11,536 nt of DNA. It comes from an uncultured Pseudomonadota bacterium. GTDB lineage: Bacteria; Pseudomonadota; Gammaproteobacteria; Burkholderiales; Usitatibacteraceae. The stretch is from assembly GCA_946885905.1 (NCBI GenBank), contig CAMPHL010000034.1, positions 1-11,536 of the forward strand, read 5' to 3'. Made by a program: the position numbers and the translations under genes. Under the pieces are notes generated by a model. The model searched no databases. It was not told the origin of the DNA and worked only from the letters and a program-made list of their open reading frames with translations. Below are positions 5,837-11,536 of this stretch, one piece after another; position 1 is the first letter of the stretch, and each line of letters starts with the position of its first letter.

Positions 5837-7009
5837 ATGCGCCCCCCCACTCGAATGGACGCCGTCCAGGCCCCGATCATCCCGACCATCGGCGCCCTCG
5901 TGCGCGCAACACCCGGCACGATTTCCCTCGGACAGGGCGTGGTGCATTACCAGCCACCGCGCGAGGCGATCGAGGCCGCAGCCAAAGCGTTGGCCGAACC
6001 CGCGACCAGCCAGTACAACGCGGCCGCGGGCATCCCGATGCTCCTCGAGCGCATCGCGGCAAAGCTCTCGGCCGAGAACGCGATCGACGTGGCCAACGGC
6101 CTCGGAGTGATGGTCACGGCCGGCGGCAACATGGCCTTCATGCACGCGGTGCACGCGATCACGCAGCCGGGCGACGAAGTGATCCTCAACACGCCCTACT
6201 ACTTCAACCACGAGATGGCGATCCGCATCGCCGGCTGCACGCCGGTGTGCGTGGCGACCGACGAGAACTACCTCCCGCGGGTGGAGGCGCTGCGTGCCGC
6301 GATCACCAACCGCACGCGCGCGATCGTCACCGTGACGCCCAACAATCCCACGGGCGCGGTCTATCCGCAGGCGCTGCTCGAGGCCATCAACGCGCTCTGC
6401 CGCGAGCGCGGGATCTACCACGTGAGCGACGAGGCCTACGAGTACTTCACCTACGCCGCCGCGCGGCACTTCTCGCCGGGGTCGCTGCCCGGGGCGCAGG
6501 CGCACACGATCTCGCTCTTTTCGCTATCGAAGGCATACGGCTTCGCGGGCTGGCGCGTGGGCTACATGGCGTACCCGCAGAGCCTGGAAGCGGCGATGAC
6601 GAAGATCCAGGACACCGTGCTCATCTGCCCGCCGATTTCCTCGCAGGTGGCCGCGGCGGCGGCGCTGGGCGTCGGGCGCGCGTACTGCGAGCCTTACCTG
6701 AAGGAGCTCGCCGAGGTGAGGCAACTCGTGCTGTCGCAGCTCGCGACGCTGGGCCCGCGCGTGAAGGTGCCGCTGGCCGAGGGCGCGTTCTACAACTTCG
6801 TGCAAATCGATTCCCCGCTGGATCCGATGGTCGTTGCCGAGCGCCTGATCCGCGAGCACAAGGTCGCGGTGCTGCCGGGAATGACGTTCGGGATCGAGGG
6901 GTGCTATCTCCGGATCGCGTACGGGGCGTTGAAGAAAGAGACTGTCGCCGAAGGGATGGGAAGGTTGGTTCGGGGACTTGCAGCGATCCCTTCCGCGATA
7001 CCCGCGTAG
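5837..7009 (+). CDS. Class I/II pyridoxal phosphate-dependent aminotransferase
   Basis: 390 residues, the usual length for fold type I aminotransferases of the aspartate aminotransferase superfamily. Cofactor residues are visible: the phosphate-side loop AGGNMAF (95-101), Asn170 in TPNNPTGAVYP, Asp198 and Tyr201 in SDEAYEYF, the Schiff-base lysine Lys232 in SLSKAYGFAGWRVGY, and a C-terminal Arg359 in YLRIAYG that should bind the substrate carboxylate. It transfers an amino group between an amino acid and a 2-oxo acid in the cytoplasm; the specific substrate cannot be read from the sequence. No Shine-Dalgarno is seen before 5837 or before the alternative ATG at 5855, so the start is uncertain by six codons. 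It stands alone, facing away from the small-ORF operon, with 96 bases before the chemosensory genes. Confidence 0.9.
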   Translation: MRPPTRMDAVQAPIIPTIGALVRATPGTISLGQGVVHYQPPREAIEAAAKALAEPATSQYNAAAGIPMLLERIAAKLSAENAIDVANGLGVMVTAGGNMAFMHAVHAITQPGDEVILNTPYYFNHEMAIRIAGCTPVCVATDENYLPRVEALRAAITNRTRAIVTVTPNNPTGAVYPQALLEAINALCRERGIYHVSDEAYEYFTYAAARHFSPGSLPGAQAHTISLFSLSKAYGFAGWRVGYMAYPQSLEAAMTKIQDTVLICPPISSQVAAAAALGVGRAYCEPYLKELAEVRQLVLSQLATLGPRVKVPLAEGAFYNFVQIDSPLDPMVVAERLIREHKVAVLPGMTFGIEGCYLRIAYGALKKETVAEGMGRLVRGLAAIPSAIPA

Positions 7010-7105
7010 CGCATTGCGCCGTTAACGACCGCAAGGTTAGACTGGCCGCTACGCTGGCGCGCCTGGTCGTGCCATTCCGAGGCATCACTCACCAGACGCG
7101 GGGTC

Positions 7106-7558
7106 ATGCAGGCCGTTGTTTTCGCGATAGACGGGCAACGCTTCGCGTTGCGCCTGGCCGCCGTGCAGCGCGTCGTTCGCGCGGTGAGCGTGACGCCGCT
7201 GCCGGGCGCGCCCGATTTCGTCCACTGCGCGATCGACGTGGCCGGGACGATCGTGCCCGTGCTCGACATGCGCAGGCGCTTCCGCGCCACGAGCCGGGGC
7301 GTGCGCGCAAGCGACGAGTTCCTGATCGCCACGACCTCGCGCCGCACCGTGGCGCTCCAGGTGGACGCGGCCCATGGCGTGATCGAGCACGAAAAATCCG
7401 CCGTGGTCGATCCGGCGCGCCTCGCCCCCGGGCTCGAGCGGTTCGATGGCGTGATGCAGCTCGAGGACGGCCTGGTCCTCATCCACGACCTGGAGGCGTT
7501 CCTGTCGCTGGACGAGGAACGCGCGCTGGACGAATCCATCGAGCGGCGCCGGCCGTGA
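7106..7558 (+). CDS. cheW: CheW-like coupling protein, first copy
   Basis: A 150-residue single CheW domain: MQAVVFAIDGQRFALRLAAV (1-20), TPLPGAPDFVHCAIDVAGTI (30-49), then VPVLDMRRRF and a C-terminal GLVLIHDLEAFL. These are the usual three CheW blocks: ligand strand, 'lPg.P..v.G...v.G.ivPv.d.r', and 'd.lv..idle..l'. CheW bridges chemoreceptors to CheA at the inner membrane. It opens the chemosensory cluster, and its stop overlaps the GTG start of cheR (GTGA). By position it corresponds to WspB-like proteins. It is distinct in sequence from the second CheW at 8936. The 96 bases upstream show no clear promoter or terminator. Confidence 0.88.
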   Translation: MQAVVFAIDGQRFALRLAAVQRVVRAVSVTPLPGAPDFVHCAIDVAGTIVPVLDMRRRFRATSRGVRASDEFLIATTSRRTVALQVDAAHGVIEHEKSAVVDPARLAPGLERFDGVMQLEDGLVLIHDLEAFLSLDEERALDESIERRRP

Positions 7559-8946
7559 CGGGAGAGCCCCGCCTCGAAGAGTGGGCCCGCGTGAGCGGCG
7601 TCGTCGCCGACTGCCTGGGGCTTCACTTCCCGCAGGAACGGCAGGCGGAGCTGGAACGCGGCATCCGCGCAGCGGCCCCCGAGCTAGGCTACGAGGACAC
7701 CGCGGCCTGCGTCGCGGGCCTGCTCGCCTCGCCGCCCCGGGGCGAGGAGGTGCAGGTCCTGGCGAGCCATCTCACCGTGGGCGAGACGTATTTCTTCCGC
7801 GATCGCCCGGTGATGGAGGCGCTCGCCGAGGCGGTCCTCCCGGAGCTCATCCGCGCGCGCCGGGAGGCAGGCCGGAGGCTGCGCATCTGGAGCGCGGCCT
7901 GCTGCAGCGGCGAGGAGGCCTATACGGTGGCCATCCTGCTGCATCGCCTGCTGCCGGACCTGCGCGATTGGCGGGTGACGATCCGCGCGACCGACGTGAA
8001 CCCGCGGTTCATGCGCAAGGCGGCGCTCGGCCACTTCGGCGAATGGTCGTTCCGTGGCGCCCCCGAGTGGTTGAAGCGCCGCTATTTCCGGCGCGTGGGC
8101 AAGGCCACGCATGCGGTGGATCCGGAGATTCGCGCGATGGTGTCCTTCGCGTGCCTGAACCTCGCGAAAGACGACTATCCCTCGGCGGCAAGCGACACGC
8201 ACGCGATGGACCTGGTGCTGTGCCGCAACGTGCTGATGTACTTCACGCCCGAGCGCATGCGGCAGGTGGCCGGCAGGCTGCACGACGCGCTGGCGGACGG
8301 CGGCTGGCTCGCGGCCGGTCCCAGCGAGTCTTCGTCCGAGCTTTTCCCGCGGCTCACCGGGGTGGCCTTCCCCGGCGCGATCCTCTTCCGCAAGGGCGCG
8401 CGCCCGGCCGAGCCATTCACGCGCCCGGACGCCCACGCGCCGGCTCGGCGCGAGCCCATCGAAAGCCTGGTCGAAACGCGGATCCGCGAGCAGGCGCTGC
8501 CGCCGCCACGGCCCAGCGTCGTGCAAACGCCGGCCGAGCCGGTCGATTTCTCCCGGCGCGTGCGTGCCCTGGCGAACGAAGGCCGCCACGCCGAGGCGCT
8601 GGCCTCGTGCGGGCGCTGGATCGCGGCCGACAAGCTCGATCCCTCGGCGCACTACCTGCACGGCATCGTGTTGCTGGAGCAGGGCGACACGGCCCAGGCC
8701 CGAGTCTCGCTGCAGCGAGCGATCTACGTGGATCCCGGCTTCGTGCTCGCCCACTACGCGCTGGGCAACCTCGCGCGGGCGGCGGGCAACGTGGGCGAGG
8801 CGGATCGCCACTTCGCCAATGCGCTGCAGCTCCTGCACGGGCACGCCGGCGATGAACCGGTGCCGGAGTCCGATGGCCTCACCGCGGGCCGGCTGGTCGA
8901 GTGCATCACCTCGCGTGCGGCCGTGGCAGGTGCGCATGAGCCCTGA
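7555..8946 (+). CDS. cheR: CheR-type receptor methyltransferase with C-terminal TPRs
   Basis: 463 residues from a GTG start that overlaps the preceding stop by four bases; this start gives the complete CheR N-terminal helical domain. It methylates glutamates of chemoreceptors using SAM. Visible are LTVGETYFFRD (73-83), the SAM-binding block RIWSAACCSGEEAYTVAI (110-127), IRATDVNPRFMRKA (143-156) and DLVLCRNVLMYFTPERM (219-235). After a proline-rich linker (about 285-330), tetratricopeptide-like helices run to about 430 (LANEGRHAEALASC, HYLHGIVLLEQGDTAQARVS, HYALGNLARAAGNVGEADRH). CheR plus TPR is the WspC-like type. The receptor in this operon has no C-terminal CheR-docking pentapeptide. The 3' end overlaps the second cheW by 11 bases. 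Confidence 0.9.
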   Translation: MTGEPRLEEWARVSGVVADCLGLHFPQERQAELERGIRAAAPELGYEDTAACVAGLLASPPRGEEVQVLASHLTVGETYFFRDRPVMEALAEAVLPELIRARREAGRRLRIWSAACCSGEEAYTVAILLHRLLPDLRDWRVTIRATDVNPRFMRKAALGHFGEWSFRGAPEWLKRRYFRRVGKATHAVDPEIRAMVSFACLNLAKDDYPSAASDTHAMDLVLCRNVLMYFTPERMRQVAGRLHDALADGGWLAAGPSESSSELFPRLTGVAFPGAILFRKGARPAEPFTRPDAHAPARREPIESLVETRIREQALPPPRPSVVQTPAEPVDFSRRVRALANEGRHAEALASCGRWIAADKLDPSAHYLHGIVLLEQGDTAQARVSLQRAIYVDPGFVLAHYALGNLARAAGNVGEADRHFANALQLLHGHAGDEPVPESDGLTAGRLVECITSRAAVAGAHEP

Positions 8947-9460
8947 AGAGGACGAGATCCTTCGCAGGCGCGCGCGCGCGCTGGCGAAACGCGACGCGGG
9001 CGCAGCCGCCGGCGGGGACCGCGTCGAGGTGCTGGAATTCCGCCTGGCCGACGAGCGCTACTGCGTGGCGACCGCGCGCGTGACCGGGGTCTATCCGCTG
9101 AAGGAGCTCGCTCCGCTGCCGTGCACGCCGCCCTTCGTGCTGGGGATCGTGAACGTGCGCGGAAGGGTCACGCCGGTGGTGGACATCAAGAAGTTCTTCG
9201 GCCTGCCCGAGGAGGGGCTCACCGACCTGCACTGCATCGTGCTCGTGCGCGGCCAGGGCGTGGAGCTGGGGCTGCTCGCCGACATGGTGGTCTCGGTGCA
9301 ATCGATGCCGGCGGCGAGCTTCCAATCCACGCTGCCGACGCTCACGGGCATCCATTCCGAATACCTGAAGGGCGTCACGGCCGAGCGCCTGGTGATGCTC
9401 GACCTCGATCGCATCCTGGGCGACCCGCGCATCATGGTGCACGAGGAAGTCGAAGGCTGA
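8936..9460 (+). CDS. cheW: CheW-like coupling protein, second copy
   Basis: 174 residues. The ATG at 8936 overlaps the 3' end of cheR and has AGG just upstream. A charged N-terminal extension (about 1-30, EEDEILRRRARALAKRD) precedes a complete CheW domain: VEVLEFRLADERYCVATARV (30-49), FVLGIVNVRGRVTPVVDIKK (67-86), FFGLPEEGLTDLHCIVLVRG (87-106) and GVTAERLVMLDLDRIL (146-161). It matches consensus CheW more closely than the first copy (GIVNVRG, PVVDIKKFFG). The extension recalls WspD-like proteins. It sits 29 bases before the receptor gene and probably couples it to CheA. Confidence 0.9.
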   Translation: MSPEEDEILRRRARALAKRDAGAAAGGDRVEVLEFRLADERYCVATARVTGVYPLKELAPLPCTPPFVLGIVNVRGRVTPVVDIKKFFGLPEEGLTDLHCIVLVRGQGVELGLLADMVVSVQSMPAASFQSTLPTLTGIHSEYLKGVTAERLVMLDLDRILGDPRIMVHEEVEG

Positions 9461-9489
9461 AGGCAAAACCCAGACAGGGGAGGCGCAGC

Positions 9490-11226
9490 ATGAAGTGGAC
9501 AGTCGGTTTGAAGATCGGCGCCGGTTTCGGCATCGCGCTGGCGATCCTGGTGGCCATAGGTGCCGTGGCCTATCGCAGCACCGTCGTGCTCACGGAGACC
9601 GCCGCGGCGGTGGCGCATACCCACAAGGTGCTGGAAAGGGTCGAGGCGCTGGTCTCGTCGATGAAGGACGCCGAAACCGGGCAGCGCGGCTTCATCATCA
9701 CCGGCGATGCGAGCTACCTCGAGCCCTTCCGCGCCTCCCGCGACGAAATGAACGCGCATTACCAGGCGCTTCGCGGCCTCACCGCCGACAACCCGAACCA
9801 GCAGCGGCGCCTCGACACCCTGAAGGGGGTCATCGAGGCCAAGTACAGGCACCTCAACGAGTCGCTGGACGCGCGCGCGGCGGACAAGGACAAGGGCTTC
9901 GAGAACGCGCTGCGCGTGATCCGCACGGACAAGGGCAAGGTCGCGATGGACGAGATCCGCAAGGTCGCCAACGAGATGGAGGCCGAGGCGAACGTGCTCC
10001 TCAAGGAGCGCTCGGAGGCGGCCGAGGCCGCGGCGGAGCGCGCGAAGGACACCATCGTGTACGGCGCGCTCGCCGCGTTCCTGGTGCTCTCGGTTGCCGC
10101 GTTCGCGATCACGCGCGACATCGCCGGCCCGCTGAGGGAGCTCACCGCCGTGGCCGAGCGCATCACGGTGGGCGACCTCGCCGCGAGGCTGCCGGACAAC
10201 TCGCGCAGCGACGAGCTGGGTGAGCTCGCGCGCTCCTTCGAGCGGATGACGCAGTCGCTCCGGGCCATGGCCCAGGTGGCCGAGCAGATCGCCACGAGCG
10301 ACCTGCGCTCGGGCGTGAAGCCGCAGTCGCCGGGCGACGTCCTCGGCACCGCCTTCGAGCGCATGGTCGAGAACCTGCGCGCGCAGATGCGCGAGCTCAT
10401 CGAGGGCGCAAGCGTGCTCGGGGCGGCATCGAGCGAGATCGTGGCCTCGACCACGCAACTCACCGCGGGCGCCACGCAATCGGCCGCGGCGGTGAACGAG
10501 ACCATCACCACCGTGGAGGAGGTGCGGCAGGCGGCGATGATGTCGAGCCAGAAGGCGAAGGTCGTCTCGGAAAGCGCCCAGAAGTCGGTGCAGGTCGCGC
10601 AAGGCGGGCGCAAGTCGGCCGAGGACGTGGTGGGCGGCATGAACCGCATCCGGGCGCAGATGGAGGCGATCGCGAACAGCATGGTGCGCCTGTCGGAGCA
10701 GGGGCAGGCGATCGGGCAGATCATCGCCACGGTGGAGGACCTCGCGGTGCAGTCCAACCTGCTGGCGGTCAACGCCGCCATCGAGGCGGCCAAGGCGGGC
10801 GAGCACGGCAAGGGCTTCGGCGTGGTGGCGCAGGAGGTGAAGAGCCTGGCGCTGCAGTCGCGCGAGGCGACCGGGCAGGTGCGCACCATCCTGGGTGACA
10901 TCCAGAAGGCGACCAGTGGGGCGGTGATGGCCACCGAGGAGGGCGGCAAGGCGGTGGAGGCGGGCGCCCGCCAGACCGAGGTCGCGGGCAGCGCCATCCA
11001 GGCCCTGGTCGCAGGCGCGAACGAGGCGGCGCAGGCCACCACGCAGATCGCGGTCTCGAGCCAGCAGCAGCTCGTGGGCATGGACCAGGTCGCCACCGCC
11101 ATGGGCAGCATCACGCAGGCGAGCACGCAGAACGTGGCGAGCGCCAGGCAGATGGAGGCCGCCGCGCGCAACCTGGACGACCTCGGCCGCCGCCTCAAGC
11201 TGATGGTCGAGCGCTACAAGGTTTGA
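9490..11226 (+). CDS. Methyl-accepting chemotaxis protein with CHASE3 sensor domain
   Basis: 578 residues from the ATG at 9490, which has GGGGAGG six bases upstream; the open frame runs further upstream but overlaps cheW there. Order: membrane helix about 8-28; periplasmic CHASE3 domain with its signature AETGQRGFIITGDASYLEPF (61-80) to about 187; second membrane helix about 188-207; HAMP about 208-260 (GDLAARLPDNSRSDELGELA); a second, divergent HAMP-like segment about 261-300; then the cytoplasmic coiled coil. The signalling tip is at 416-454 (QSNLLAVNAAIEAAKAGEHG, KGFGVVAQEVKSLA), matching the universal receptor tip that binds CheW and CheA. There is no NWETF-like tail at the C-terminus (LMVERYKV). 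The ligand is unknown. Confidence 0.93.
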   Translation: MKWTVGLKIGAGFGIALAILVAIGAVAYRSTVVLTETAAAVAHTHKVLERVEALVSSMKDAETGQRGFIITGDASYLEPFRASRDEMNAHYQALRGLTADNPNQQRRLDTLKGVIEAKYRHLNESLDARAADKDKGFENALRVIRTDKGKVAMDEIRKVANEMEAEANVLLKERSEAAEAAAERAKDTIVYGALAAFLVLSVAAFAITRDIAGPLRELTAVAERITVGDLAARLPDNSRSDELGELARSFERMTQSLRAMAQVAEQIATSDLRSGVKPQSPGDVLGTAFERMVENLRAQMRELIEGASVLGAASSEIVASTTQLTAGATQSAAAVNETITTVEEVRQAAMMSSQKAKVVSESAQKSVQVAQGGRKSAEDVVGGMNRIRAQMEAIANSMVRLSEQGQAIGQIIATVEDLAVQSNLLAVNAAIEAAKAGEHGKGFGVVAQEVKSLALQSREATGQVRTILGDIQKATSGAVMATEEGGKAVEAGARQTEVAGSAIQALVAGANEAAQATTQIAVSSQQQLVGMDQVATAMGSITQASTQNVASARQMEAAARNLDDLGRRLKLMVERYKV

Positions 11227-11234
11227 CGGGCCCG

Positions 11235-11536
11235 ATGACCGGCAAGCAGGACGAGTTCCTCAAGCAGCTGCGCGCGACCTTCAAGGTCGAGGCCGCGGAG
11301 CACCTGCAGGCCATCGCCGCGGGCCTGGCCGAGATCGACAAGGGGCCGGCGCGCGAGGCGCGGCGGGAGATCGTCGAGCGGGTGTTCCGCGCCGCGCACA
11401 GCCTCAAGGGTGCCGCGCGCGCCGTGGACCTGGTCGACATCGAAGCGCTGTGCCAGTCCATGGAGGACGCCTTCGCTTCCTGGAAGCGGCAGGAAGCGGC
11501 CCCCGCGCGCGCGCTGCTCGATGCGCTGCATCGAGC
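11235..11536 (+). CDS. cheA: CheA-type histidine kinase, N-terminal Hpt domain only (3' end outside window)
   Basis: An ATG 8 bases after the receptor stop opens a frame that runs off the right edge (100 complete codons). It shows an Hpt/P1 domain: FLKQLRATFKVEAAEHLQAI, then VFRAAHSLKGAARAVDLVDI with the phosphoacceptor His55, and ALCQSMEDAF. The 'R.aHslKGaa..v' motif is that of CheA. The rest (dimerisation, kinase, CheW-like and any receiver domain) is not in the window. In Wsp-like clusters this kinase usually carries a C-terminal receiver, which cannot be checked here. It should phosphorylate the output regulators of this system under control of the receptor at 9490. Confidence 0.9.
   Translation, partial: MTGKQDEFLKQLRATFKVEAAEHLQAIAAGLAEIDKGPAREARREIVERVFRAAHSLKGAARAVDLVDIEALCQSMEDAFASWKRQEAAPARALLDALHR

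Noticed and set aside
7010..7105. Terminator or promoter between the aminotransferase and cheW
   Set aside because: Only very short GC inverted repeats (4 bp) and no properly spaced -35/-10 pair or sigma-28-type motif could be seen.
5770..7554. Extension of the CheR frame more than 1.7 kb upstream, across the aminotransferase
   Set aside because: The upstream part is out of frame with the aminotransferase and has shadow composition. The GTG at 7555 gives a normal CheR length and overlaps the cheW stop.
8564..8935. Upstream start for the second CheW
   Set aside because: It would translate the TPR part of cheR in another frame; the ATG at 8936 has a ribosome binding site and starts the recognisable protein.
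9121..9489. Upstream start for the chemoreceptor inside cheW
   Set aside because: The residues before 9490 are a shadow of cheW. A strong GGGGAGG and a membrane helix right after the ATG fix the start at 9490.

Overview
This is a GC-rich, gene-dense stretch of a proteobacterial chromosome. Codon use, the CheW/CheR/MCP/CheA set, a REP-associated tyrosine transposase (RAYT) with its repeats, and a DUF938 methyltransferase all fit a beta- (or gamma-) proteobacterium. The lineage is inferred from gene content and I cannot name a genus.

Layout. (1) Positions 1-1696, plus strand: the 3' part of a DUF938 SAM-dependent methyltransferase-like gene, then, 11 bases later, a cysteine-nucleophile amidase of the acid ceramidase/NAAA type. 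(2) Positions 1703-2599: a compact RAYT unit bounded by 39-bp inverted copies of its REP sequence. It holds a tandem REP cluster at one end and a perfect, spacer-free 102-bp palindrome at the other, and lies exactly between two convergent genes. (3) Positions 2606-5719, minus strand: a short cluster read leftwards. It runs from a 35-residue unrecognised ORF with a strong ribosome binding site, to an 85-residue two-helix membrane protein, a terminator-like hairpin, a HIRAN plus PcfJ-like fusion protein, and a two-HKD phospholipase D/cardiolipin synthase. (4) Positions 5837-7009, plus strand: a class I/II PLP-dependent aminotransferase. (5) Position 7106 to the window end, plus strand: a chemosensory operon, CheW, CheR-TPR, CheW, a CHASE3 chemoreceptor and the Hpt end of CheA, which runs off the window.

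How the genes work together. The chemosensory genes overlap or lie within 29 bases of each other and should be one transcript. The receptor would sense through its periplasmic CHASE3 domain, couple through one or both CheW proteins to CheA, and be methylated by the CheR whose C-terminus carries TPRs. Two CheWs around a CheR-TPR is the layout of the Wsp (alternative cellular function) class. The output (CheB, a diguanylate cyclase, or other) lies outside the window. The amidase and the cardiolipin synthase both act on lipids or amides but are convergent and separated by the RAYT unit, so a functional link is only a guess.

The most unusual items are the RAYT unit (39-bp terminal inverted repeats, 102-bp perfect palindrome, protein tail translated from REP DNA, stop codon interlocked with the neighbour's in one CTAG), the HIRAN/PcfJ-like fusion, and the small-ORF/membrane-protein pair. 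I see no CRISPR array, tRNA, rRNA, phage genes or recognisable defence system.
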